From NCBI RefSeq assembly GCF_001586785.1, contig NZ_LUFH02000027.1, positions 1-53,985 on the forward strand: a stretch of 53,985 nt of DNA. The letters run 5' to 3'. The stretch is from Sphaerospermopsis aphanizomenoides BCCUSP55. GTDB lineage: Bacteria > Cyanobacteriota > Cyanobacteriia > Cyanobacteriales > Nostocaceae. Positions 8,490 through 16,474 of the stretch are shown here, piece by piece (within the stretch, counting starts at the first letter, position 1; every line of letters begins with the position of its first letter). The translations under genes were made by a program, and so were the position numbers. A model generated the notes under the pieces. That model was given only the letters and a program-made list of their open reading frames with translations, had not been told where the DNA came from and did not search any database.

Positions 8490-8917
8490 CTTATCAGCAG
8501 AATTTTGAAAATATCAGTATAAACACGCAATCAGGCTCTTGTCGTGACAAAAAATTACTCTTTGGAGAAACTAGCATCTTCGCTGCTTCCATATAGCACT
8601 GCTTTCTAGTTTGATTTTTATGACCAACACGGATGCTGTTGATGAAATATAACTTAATACTTGAAACCCTAATTTTTGGTAGATAGGGAAGCCATAGCCT
8701 GAGACGGGTTTTCCTGCTTGTGGCGAATGGCGTTTGACCCAAGGGAAACTAACATCTTTCAAAAAAATGGTTTGATTGGATATGCCAATGTATAAGAACT
8801 AATTCATCAACAGTATCCAACATTTGTATAATCGGGCTGCTAATGGCAAGTTTATACCCAGGACAAACATCTGGGTTTAGTACGCAACCGATAGCAATGC
8901 ACACCAAGGAGATACCG
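8490..8917. other. Non-coding gap between the Coq4-like and DUF3237 genes
   Basis: This 428-bp gap holds only a possible acetyltransferase remnant on the minus strand (8571-8762) and a short stretch leading into the DUF3237 gene. An in-frame upstream ATG at 8843 is not preferred as a start because it lacks a ribosome-binding site. Confidence 0.4.
8571..8762 (-). pseudogene. Possible GNAT acetyltransferase C-terminal remnant
   Basis: The minus strand encodes a fragment with PIYQKLGFQV, which resembles the C-terminal signature of GNAT acetyltransferases (x-IYxKLGF). The rest of the domain, including the acetyl-CoA loop, is absent. It is either a decayed gene or a chance match. Confidence 0.25.
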
Positions 8918-9394
8918 ATGTCCGAGATTAAGACCGAATTCTTGTTTGAGATCAGAATACAGATTCAACCGCCGATTGATGTCGGACAGGGAGCAGATGG
9001 GCATCGTATCATCTTTATGGCCCAATCTGGATCTTTCGAGGGACCAAAACTCAAAGGTGAGGTTATATCGATGTCCGGTGGCGATTGGGCTAGAGTCAGG
9101 GCTGACGGGTCTGGCGCAATCGACGTTCGTCTATGCCTGAAGACCCATGATGGGGCAATCATTCTTATGACTTATGGCGGACGAATGCTTGCCAGCCCAG
9201 AAAACTTTGAATATGCGGTCGATTATTTCAAGCCAGACGATCCGCAGGGCGCGGAAGAGCGATACTATCTCAGAACCAATCCTTTATTTGAGACAGGTGA
9301 TGAGCGATACGCATGGCTGAATAATATCGTCGCTATCGGTAAGGGACGCACCGGAGACGGCGGCGTAATTCACGAAATCTTTGCAGTTAATTAG
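8918..9394 (+). CDS. DUF3237 family protein
   Basis: This 158-residue protein fits the DUF3237 family: an all-beta protein with ..GADGHRIIFMAQSGSFEGPKL, the GGDWARVRADGSGAIDVR segment and a C-terminal YAWLNNIVAIGKG block. No enzyme activity is established for the family that I know of. I chose the ATG at 8918, preceded by AAGGA at 8906-8910; the longer frame from 8843 adds 25 unconserved residues. The gene is visibly richer in G and C than its neighbours (codons such as GGC, GCG, CGC, GAC), which suggests fairly recent transfer. A clear terminator follows. Confidence 0.75.
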   Translation: MSEIKTEFLFEIRIQIQPPIDVGQGADGHRIIFMAQSGSFEGPKLKGEVISMSGGDWARVRADGSGAIDVRLCLKTHDGAIILMTYGGRMLASPENFEYAVDYFKPDDPQGAEERYYLRTNPLFETGDERYAWLNNIVAIGKGRTGDGGVIHEIFAVN

Positions 9395-9424
9395 GTATTA
9401 CCGAAAAAATGGGTTTGATGTTCC

Positions 9425-9449
9425 CCGTCCTTCTAGGACGGCTTTTTGT
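9425..9449 (+). terminator. Rho-independent terminator after the DUF3237 gene
   Basis: A 6-bp GC-rich stem (CCGTCC 9425-9430 / GGACGG 9436-9441) with a 5-nt loop is followed by CTTTTTGTT. It lies 30 bp after the stop codon and ends the plus-strand unit before the convergent cluster arm. Confidence 0.8.
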
Positions 9450-9610
9450 TCAACAATGGGCAATTAACAATTGACAATTACCTCTCACTTCTAGGGAGAG
9501 GATTGAGGAATAGGAACTGTTTGATTTTTTCTCCTTTCTAGGAGAGGTTTTAAACTTTTTTTCCTATGCAAGAATAACAGAAGAGTAACAGAAGAGCATT
9601 CCTGTTACTC

Positions 9611-9658
9611 ACTCAGTCTCTCTAGAGAATAGCTGATTACTGATAGCTGAATACTTAC
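9611..9658. repeat. Dispersed repeat at the left edge of the cluster (copy 1)
   Basis: The sequence ACTCAGTC..CTCTAGAGAATAGCTGA..GATTACT.ATAGCTGAATACTTAC recurs in the same orientation at 44260-44316, just past the first lipase gene. Small internal insertions separate the copies. It is a dispersed intergenic repeat; whether its place at both ends of the cluster matters is open. Confidence 0.55.
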
Positions 9659-9668
9659 CACAAATCTA

Positions 9669-10538
9669 TCAAGATAGGGCTTCAAATGAGAAAATTATGT
9701 AACGATATAAACCTTGACGGCTGAACCATTCCATAGTTTGGGTAAGAAGCATATCCACTTCAGTATCCCATCCTGGAGGTGAGGCTTTACGCATTACTTG
9801 ACAAGAAATTGGGTAAGTAGGCAATGTATTCACGGTAATGTCGTGTTCATACACAACACGAAATCCTCTCTTTTCAGCGAGTTTTTCATACTCGTGCAAA
9901 GTTATATTATTACTCAGGTTAAGGTTATTTTGACCATAAGTACTAGGAAATAAGCCATTAAACAGAAAATCTAACATCCCAATCCAAGGCATTACTATAT
10001 CTGCCGGAGTGAAGTCACAAATCGCTAGATAACCACCTGGTTTTAGTACCCGTTTTGCTTCTTGAAAGAATAGCTCTCGACTGGGAAAGTGAAAGACACA
10101 CTCAACAGCTAAAACTACATCGAAGGAATTATTCTCAAAAGGCAGCTTACAGGCATCTGCTTCTACAAATTCAATCTTGTTAGTTGCAGCAGGAAAAACA
10201 AGTTCTCTGGCTCTGGCTAGCTGGCGCTCATCAATATTCACACCGACTAAATCCATATTTTTATATCTATTATTAATAGTGGCTATCGTGCCGCCAAATC
10301 CACATCCTACATCTAAAACTCTTTGATTATCTGTAATTCTACCTGCTTCACACATTTTCACAGATAACTTTTCTGTTGCTCGCCGAAAGTCTTCAACAGA
10401 ACCATCTGGTAAACTGTTTGAGTCCCAATAACCCCAATGGACATGATGCCCAAATGCTTCTGTCACTTCCTGATTTTGTTTCTCAATTGAATCAAGCAAA
10501 ATATTGAAATAGCGGAGTCTATTTGTTTGGTCTGACAT
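9669..10538 (-). CDS. SAM-dependent class I methyltransferase
   Basis: This 289-residue soluble methyltransferase has motif I VLDVGCGFGG (near residue 75), an acidic VNIDERQLARA motif, FVEADACKLPFENNSFDVVLAVE (motif II region) and RVLKPGGYLAICDF (motif III region). The N-terminal HVHWGYWD segment is common in small-molecule methyltransferases such as those acting on tocopherol, sterol or glycine-type substrates. It is the last gene of the minus-strand arm, 63 bp after the P450 gene, with AAGGA before the ATG. O-, N- or C-methylation of the cluster product is a reasonable role; the acceptor cannot be read from sequence. Confidence 0.85.
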   Translation of the reverse strand: MSDQTNRLRYFNILLDSIEKQNQEVTEAFGHHVHWGYWDSNSLPDGSVEDFRRATEKLSVKMCEAGRITDNQRVLDVGCGFGGTIATINNRYKNMDLVGVNIDERQLARARELVFPAATNKIEFVEADACKLPFENNSFDVVLAVECVFHFPSRELFFQEAKRVLKPGGYLAICDFTPADIVMPWIGMLDFLFNGLFPSTYGQNNLNLSNNITLHEYEKLAEKRGFRVVYEHDITVNTLPTYPISCQVMRKASPPGWDTEVDMLLTQTMEWFSRQGLYRYIIFSFEALS

Positions 10539-10601
10539 TTTATTTTAATCCTTGAGATAGAATACTGAACTTGCGAATGTGCGTATTACTAATTTTGCCT
10601 A

Positions 10602-11987
10602 TTAGCGAAACCCAGTCAGAACTAAAGGGACACCATTGGAGGGTTTGATGGTGCTTAAATGACGTACTGGTTGAATAGGTTGATTATCAGCTAATTTTAA
10701 ATTGTATTTAGATACAATTGAAGCTATTATTAGTTTCATTTCTAACATAGCTAAAGCATAACCCAAACAATACCTGGAACCACCGCCAAAAGGAATGAAC
10801 TCGTAAGGGGTATATTGACGTTCTAAAAATCTTTCTGGTCTAAATCGCTTTGAATTTGGATACAAATCTTCTTGATGATGGACTGAATAAATACAGGGAT
10901 AAAATGTTGTCCCAGCTTCAAAAAAACGACCCATTATTTCCATGTCTTGTTTAGCAGTACGTCCAAAAGCAAATGGCAATGTTGGATAAAGTCGCAATGT
11001 CTCTTGACAAATAGCTGTTAAATATGGCAGATTAGATATCTGCATGGGGTCAGGATTGTCCCCTAAACTATCTATTTCTTGCAACAGTTTAAATTTTACG
11101 CGGGGGGATTTTTCGAGCCAGTAAAAAGCCCAAGCTAAAGCAGTCGCGGTTGTTTCGTATCCAGCATACAACAAAGTAAACAATTCATGTTTTATATGGT
11201 CATTGCTCATTTTCTGAGCATCTTCATAAGTTGCTTCCAGCATTAAACTGAAGATATCATCGCCAAGTTTTTCTTTGTTAGTTTGCCTATATTCTATTTC
11301 AGCTTGAAGAAACTTGTCAACTGTTTGTTTGGTTCTGATAAAATTACCCCAGGGGCTCCAGTCTCCTAAGTCTACTTGCAGAACTTTAAAGAATATCAAA
11401 CTCGATTGCACTGGAGAATCAATGATATTTACCCAATCAGTTATAACCGACAAAAATTGTTTGCTTTTTCCCTCTTCACTGATTCCAAACAATATGTCCA
11501 TAAGTATCTTGATGCTAATCTCTTCAATGAGACTTTTAGCAAGAAAAGGTTTATTTATTTCCTGGGAAGAAGTGACATTATCAGTAATTTCACATATTTT
11601 TTTAGCATATAATTTTATTCTATCTCCATGAAAAGCAGGCATAAGTAATTTACGCTCTCTTTTATGCTTGGAGTCATCCATTAATACTATGGAGTGATCG
11701 CCAGTTATAGGATGCAGAATAGCATTTGTAGTTTTGACATCAAAAGATTTAGCATAGGTACTAAAAATTTCTTGAATTCCTTGAGAATGACCTATAAATA
11801 CCAATGGAGAGAAACCAAATGCCCTAATAGTAAACATATCGCCATATCTATCTACACATTCTTCTAGATACTCAAAAGGTCTAACAAGCCAATTGATTAA
11901 CTGAAATAATTCAGGTTCTTCAGGTCCGTTTGGTAATTTATTGTTACTCATAAAAGGCTGAAAGATATTGTTCATAAACGGATTCAT
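10602..11987 (-). CDS. Cytochrome P450
   Basis: This 461-residue P450 has the I-helix motif AGYETTATALAW, the K-helix ExxR in ETLRLYP, the PERF-type FRPERFL segment and the heme loop FGGGSRYCLG with Cys407 as the iron ligand. The length fits a soluble bacterial P450 of the CYP110/CYP120-like type that cyanobacteria often have for fatty-acid or terpenoid substrates. The N terminus has no strong membrane anchor. Within the arm it would hydroxylate or otherwise oxidise an acyl chain. It needs ferredoxin or another reductase encoded elsewhere. It sits 475 bp downstream of the ACAD gene, separated by a palindromic element, so it may have its own promoter. Confidence 0.93.
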   Translation of the reverse strand: MNPFMNNIFQPFMSNNKLPNGPEEPELFQLINWLVRPFEYLEECVDRYGDMFTIRAFGFSPLVFIGHSQGIQEIFSTYAKSFDVKTTNAILHPITGDHSIVLMDDSKHKRERKLLMPAFHGDRIKLYAKKICEITDNVTSSQEINKPFLAKSLIEEISIKILMDILFGISEEGKSKQFLSVITDWVNIIDSPVQSSLIFFKVLQVDLGDWSPWGNFIRTKQTVDKFLQAEIEYRQTNKEKLGDDIFSLMLEATYEDAQKMSNDHIKHELFTLLYAGYETTATALAWAFYWLEKSPRVKFKLLQEIDSLGDNPDPMQISNLPYLTAICQETLRLYPTLPFAFGRTAKQDMEIMGRFFEAGTTFYPCIYSVHHQEDLYPNSKRFRPERFLERQYTPYEFIPFGGGSRYCLGYALAMLEMKLIIASIVSKYNLKLADNQPIQPVRHLSTIKPSNGVPLVLTGFR

Positions 11988-12462
11988 GATTCATCAACTC
12001 CATGTCTTATTCCAGTGAGTTATTAACCCTAATTTGCGCCCAGGTTCAGCTACGCTGTATCTACGTCATGTAGTCAACTAAAAAAGTTCAATATCCTGCT
12101 TGATTTGTCTACGTATACTTAGGTAAAGTCTGCATCTCAACAACAACCAGCAACTGCCAAATACAGCTATTGTTGAGAAAATAAGCTAAAACTCATCTAA
12201 TTTAAATATTAGGGCGGGCAGGGATGCCCACCCCACAAGATTTAGACTTATTTAAGTTATACAGTTTAAATGCGGAACAGCTTATAGATGATTTCAGATC
12301 CAATACTTTTCGGTTAAGCCCAAAAAATATCATTGTGTAGGTTGGGTTGACGTTAGGAAACCCAACATTGATAGGCTTTTGTCGGGTTGCGCTATCGCTT
12401 AACCCAACCTACAAAAACTCTTAACCGAACAGTATTGATTTGAGATCAATGATCAAAGATGT
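11988..12462. other. Non-coding gap with repeats inside the minus-strand arm
   Basis: This 475-bp gap between the ACAD and P450 genes holds a GGGCAGGGATGCCC palindrome (12214-12230 area) and a nested inverted-repeat element (12301-12437). No gene is seen. The insertion probably separates an originally tighter operon. Confidence 0.5.
12301..12437. repeat. Nested inverted-repeat (MITE-like) element
   Basis: The outer arms CAATACTTTTCGGTTAAG (12301-12318) and CTTAACCGAACAGTATTG (12420-12437) pair at 17 of 18 positions. The inner arms TGTAGGTTGGGTT (12336-12348) and AACCCAACCTACA (12401-12413) pair perfectly. A further GGAAACCCAAC/GTCGGGTTGCG pair lies inside. A single degenerate outer arm occurs at 2469-2486, and related TAGGTTGGGTT ends occur at 22675. 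This looks like a folded, non-coding mobile element. Confidence 0.7.
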
Positions 12463-14100
12463 CTAGTGGCATAGTAGCTCGTCGAGGGAGTTATCTTCGC
12501 CGGGGAGAGTTTGTTGTAAGTCACCAATTGTTTCACTATAGCTGGATATTAGTGCTGTAGTTTCATCAACAGTTTGCGTTGCAGATTTTAGTTCTTCTCC
12601 GCTCAGAGCTTTTTTGAGTGCAATGTCAAACTGAGTTTGAACCCAATCGATCGCGCCGCGATGTAATTGATTTAAAGGCTGGCGATTATGTATTCCCTGC
12701 AAAGCAGCAAGCAAAATTGCGTAAGTTGCAACTTCACCAGCAACTAGTGCCGCCCAACGTCGAGCAGAAGTGCGATCGCTAAAGGGAGCAATGGATTCTG
12801 ACCAGCGTGCATTAATTTGTTCTATTGCTGTTTTTAAACTTTCCCAAACAGCAGGGGCGTTAAGACTATTGCAGAAAAAGATTTGTAATTCTTGACTAGG
12901 TTGGAATAAAGACGAACCAAGAAACATACTCAGAGTTTCAGTCGGTCCACCAAAAATACGGAATATCCTGGCATCTCGTAGTATTTGAGGAGCGATATTA
13001 GTCTCGATATAACCGCGACCACCCAAAAGTTGAATTAGGTTATCAGCAGCTTGCCATAGAAATTCTGAACCAAATGTTTTGCAGACAATATATCCTTCTT
13101 CTGGTACAGGATATCCACTATCGACTAATTCTGCAATCCGAGTTATTAAAGTTTCTAATGCTGTAATTGCGGCTGTTAGATCACCCAAGGATACTAAAGT
13201 TAAAGGATTATCAATCAGCCTTCCCGTAGCGATATCACGGCGTGTTGCATAACGCAGCATCAGTTGAGCGCAACGCTTCATTCCGCCGAGACTTTGAGAT
13301 CCCATTGCCAACCGGGTCAATAAAATTGCGTCCTGAGCAACTGTCATACCAGAACCAATTGCCCCTAGCAAATTTACTTCAGATACAGGTACTTCGTCAA
13401 AATGTATTGTATTCTGAACCATGCCGCGTATTCCCATTGTCAAGGCTTCTGGTCCATGACGTAAGCCAGATGTTCCATGACGCAGGGCAAAACCAGTAAT
13501 TCCTATTGGCTTGTTATTACTGTCAACTAGTTTGACAAAGGTATTAATTAAACCCGCCCATGAAGCAGTACCGCTCCAAATCTTTGTCCCACTCAAGCGC
13601 CAACCACCTTCTGCATCTGGTATGCCCACACTTGCTAAATTGCGTGGGTTTGACCCAGCACCCGGTTCTGTCAAAGCGAAGGCAGCAAGTTCCCGCCCCT
13701 GAGCGAGGATAGGTAGGAGTTCTTCACGAAATGTTTCGGTTGCCGATTGTAAAATTGGGTGAATTCCCAGAAAGTTATTGACTGTCACAAACGTAGCTAG
13801 TGTAATATCAATACCAGCTATTTGTTCGATAACACGCATTGCATCATAAGTATTTAATCCTAAACCTCCGTATTGTTCAGGTACTTGCATTCCCAGTATT
13901 CCCTGATTGCCAAAATCGAGGACTATATAAGGTGGTATACAACGGCGCTCGTCTATTAACCGGGAGTTAATGCGAGCATTAGCATAATCACGCAGCCATC
14001 CTATAATGCTATTAGCTCTGTTTCTACTTGTATCTAATTGCATTAGATGTGCTTGATTGAGAAAAGTGTCGTTTTTTGATGTTAAGTGATTCGTCAACAT
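12463..14100 (-). CDS. Acyl-CoA dehydrogenase family flavoprotein, lacking the usual catalytic Glu
   Basis: This 545-residue protein has the ACAD fold plus a C-terminal extension of about 150 residues. It shows LAAFALTEPGAGSNPR (FAD/substrate loop, about 133-150), GGWRLSGTKIWSG and the C-terminal QLLGGRGYIETN and RDARIFRIFGGPTET motifs. Its close relative at 29118-30725 reads FEGPTET at the last motif, where Glu is the usual alpha-proton base; here it is Gly384. It may therefore not dehydrogenate acyl thioesters, or it may use another base, or act as a flavin oxygenase as some ACAD-fold proteins do. It follows the ICMT-like gene by 39 bp. Probable substrate: an acyl-ACP of this arm. Confidence 0.85.
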   Translation of the reverse strand: MLTNHLTSKNDTFLNQAHLMQLDTSRNRANSIIGWLRDYANARINSRLIDERRCIPPYIVLDFGNQGILGMQVPEQYGGLGLNTYDAMRVIEQIAGIDITLATFVTVNNFLGIHPILQSATETFREELLPILAQGRELAAFALTEPGAGSNPRNLASVGIPDAEGGWRLSGTKIWSGTASWAGLINTFVKLVDSNNKPIGITGFALRHGTSGLRHGPEALTMGIRGMVQNTIHFDEVPVSEVNLLGAIGSGMTVAQDAILLTRLAMGSQSLGGMKRCAQLMLRYATRRDIATGRLIDNPLTLVSLGDLTAAITALETLITRIAELVDSGYPVPEEGYIVCKTFGSEFLWQAADNLIQLLGGRGYIETNIAPQILRDARIFRIFGGPTETLSMFLGSSLFQPSQELQIFFCNSLNAPAVWESLKTAIEQINARWSESIAPFSDRTSARRWAALVAGEVATYAILLAALQGIHNRQPLNQLHRGAIDWVQTQFDIALKKALSGEELKSATQTVDETTALISSYSETIGDLQQTLPGEDNSLDELLCH

Positions 14101-14139
14101 AATTTTGTATTCTACTCTTTCAATTTTGTATTTTGTTCT

Positions 14140-14817
14140 CTAATAAACAAGAGGAATTATCCGCTTTGTTTGCTGACAATAATTTGTCCATTGTTCACCA
14201 AACTCTTGCTGGAGTAACTTTTCTTCATCATAAATTCGCCATGCCAATAACAACATATATACCCCAGTCATTACCAGCCCCACAACTGAAAGATAGATGA
14301 GTGAAACTCCCAAAACCCAAACAAACAAACCAAAATAACGGGGGTGGCGTACATAGCTAAATGGTCCATCTGTGACTAATTTATTTCCAGCTTTAACCGT
14401 CACATTGAAAACAAATTGTTTACCAAGGTGCAGTGGACCCCAAGTGGAGAAAATCAGACCAATAGTAAACATTACTAACCCAACATATCTTAAATAATTT
14501 TCAGCTTTAATTTGCCAGAGGTTGTGGCGATCGCAGTATGGCAAAAGGCTAAAAATGATCACGTAAAGAGCCATACTCAACCATAAAGTGATATTTTGGC
14601 GAGTTATGAGTTTATCTTTAACCGCGTCACTCACAAGATTTTGAGGGATAAACCAGGCATAGACAATAGTTATCAAAGTTGAACCAACTAAGAAAATAAC
14701 TCTGGCTGGATTTGCCAAAAATTCTGTCAAACCATCAATACCCCAACCTAAAAGTGGTATACCAATTGATAAAAAGCCATAGATGAGTAAGCTCAAAATA
14801 GCTTTAAATACACTCAT
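14140..14817 (-). CDS. ICMT/NnrU-like integral membrane methyltransferase
   Basis: This 225-residue protein has five to six hydrophobic segments and the C-terminal signature of the isoprenylcysteine carboxyl methyltransferase/phospholipid methyltransferase group: GPFSYVRHPRYFGLFVW (about 157-173), then DEEKLLQQEFGEQWTNYCQ. In that family these residues bind SAM and the substrate head group at the membrane face. It lies 39 bp upstream of the ACAD gene and 58 bp downstream of the FMO gene, with AGGAG before the ATG, so it is part of the arm operon. It could methylate a lipophilic cluster product (carboxyl O-methylation, or amine or hydroxyl); I cannot say which. Confidence 0.8.
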   Translation of the reverse strand: MSVFKAILSLLIYGFLSIGIPLLGWGIDGLTEFLANPARVIFLVGSTLITIVYAWFIPQNLVSDAVKDKLITRQNITLWLSMALYVIIFSLLPYCDRHNLWQIKAENYLRYVGLVMFTIGLIFSTWGPLHLGKQFVFNVTVKAGNKLVTDGPFSYVRHPRYFGLFVWVLGVSLIYLSVVGLVMTGVYMLLLAWRIYDEEKLLQQEFGEQWTNYCQQTKRIIPLVY

Positions 14818-14875
14818 TATCCAACTCCTGAATATTTGATGAATATTTGATACTTATGCACCAATCAACAAAATA

Positions 14876-16357
14876 TTAGTGTTTAGTGTCAATAACCTGC
14901 TTACGAGCTAACTTGGGTACTTTTTTAATCCAAGACGTAGCGCCTTCCCATTTATGATGTCCATTAAGCCTGAATTGTGTGGCCATCATTGGACCTGCGA
15001 AAATTTCCTTCAAAATTGTCCAGTTTTCCCAAATTTTAGGCAGGACATCAATTTCCTTGGCGATGTCATCCATGTAGTCAAAAGCTGAAACACGCAAGCT
15101 ACGGTATGCACTGTCAAGCCAGCCTTCTTCCTGATGTTTTCTGTGTTCTTGTATTTGCGCTTCCATGACTGCTTTTGATGGTAACTTAACTTCACCAGAA
15201 ATGACTTTAGAAAACCAACGTGCTTGCAGTTCAGAAGTGGGAAATATGACGTTTCCGTAAACAAATCCAATAAAGCCACAGTTGGGTAATTCGGGGGGAA
15301 ATACCATCTTATAAAGATTTAAGTTTTTTTGATGGTCTTCACCTAAATATTCATCCATAAAAGGAATTTTGACTTGGTAGCCTGTGGCATAGACAACGAT
15401 ATCTACTAATTCACTGCTACCATCTTCAAATACAACTTTATTTTCTTCAAAATGTGCAATATTTGGTTTAGTTTTGATTGCTCCCAGCCGGATGCGGTTT
15501 AAGGCATCTTCGTTAAAAACAGGGCCTGATTTCTCTGGACCAACATTTGGCTTCACACCACAAGCCTGGTGATCTAACATAATCGGGTAAAACTTTTGAA
15601 TGTGAACCAAAGATAAAATTTGGTGACGGAAAGGGATATGTTTATTCAGGCGAGTAACGATAAAATCAAAGGGTATTCTTTCGCAGTATCTGGGAAGTAA
15701 CCAACGATTTTTACGGTAACTCCAAATGGCTTTATTAGAGCTATAGGATGCGGTGACTGCAATATCAACTCCGCTTGGTCCATTACCAACAACTAAAACA
15801 TTTTTACCCGCAAAAATTGAAGGTTCTTTATAATCTTTAGAATGAATTATAGTTCCTTGAAATTTTTCTTCGCCAGGGAAATTTGGCCATCTTGCCTCAT
15901 TATAAATACCGCTACAAATAGCGACCGCATCGAAATTAAAGGTAGATTGTCCACCAGGATAGCTAACAGTCACTTCCCAATGATCATCCTTTCTGGAAAC
16001 TTTATCTACTGCTGTATTAAATTTGATATGTTTTCTCAGATCAAAATGGTCTACGTAGTCATTGAGATACTCAAGCACTTCTGTATGATGAGGAAACTCA
16101 CTGCTCTCAAGCGACATAGGATAATCGGAAAAAACACTAACATACTTTGAGTGTTGAAAATGAACTGTACTAAAAGCTCGTCCAGAAGTATTGTTAAAGA
16201 CCCAAACACCACCAACTTGATCACTTCTTTCAAAAACAGTAGGTTCGTGACCATCATCAAGCAGACATTTTGCTGTAGCAATACCACTTGCACCAGCACC
16301 AATGACAGCAACTGTACATTTACGAGGAGAATTTTGGGAAGATTTTTCTAAGTTCAT
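14876..16357 (-). CDS. Flavin-containing monooxygenase (class B, FMO type)
   Basis: This 493-residue enzyme has an FAD-binding GAGASG (residues 20-25), the FMO signature FQGTIIHSKDYKEP (FxGxxxHSxxY), a second NADPH-binding GNGPSG near 190 and the VVYATGYQVKIPF (ATGY) motif. Class B monooxygenases of this type oxidise soft nucleophiles (amines, sulfides) or perform Baeyer-Villiger chemistry. With an aminotransferase domain encoded 117 bp upstream in the same arm, N-oxygenation of a fatty amine is the most attractive role (inference). The length is typical. It belongs to the minus-strand operon. Confidence 0.9.
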   Translation of the reverse strand: MNLEKSSQNSPRKCTVAVIGAGASGIATAKCLLDDGHEPTVFERSDQVGGVWVFNNTSGRAFSTVHFQHSKYVSVFSDYPMSLESSEFPHHTEVLEYLNDYVDHFDLRKHIKFNTAVDKVSRKDDHWEVTVSYPGGQSTFNFDAVAICSGIYNEARWPNFPGEEKFQGTIIHSKDYKEPSIFAGKNVLVVGNGPSGVDIAVTASYSSNKAIWSYRKNRWLLPRYCERIPFDFIVTRLNKHIPFRHQILSLVHIQKFYPIMLDHQACGVKPNVGPEKSGPVFNEDALNRIRLGAIKTKPNIAHFEENKVVFEDGSSELVDIVVYATGYQVKIPFMDEYLGEDHQKNLNLYKMVFPPELPNCGFIGFVYGNVIFPTSELQARWFSKVISGEVKLPSKAVMEAQIQEHRKHQEEGWLDSAYRSLRVSAFDYMDDIAKEIDVLPKIWENWTILKEIFAGPMMATQFRLNGHHKWEGATSWIKKVPKLARKQVIDTKH

Positions 16358-16474
16358 AAAATAATCTCAGTATTTTTTAAAAGATTGTTTGAACAAGGGG
16401 TAATAAGGAAGAGATAAATAAGAGTCAGCTTTTTATCTCTTCATGAGAATTGAGTTCTGATGCGCTAACTAAAA

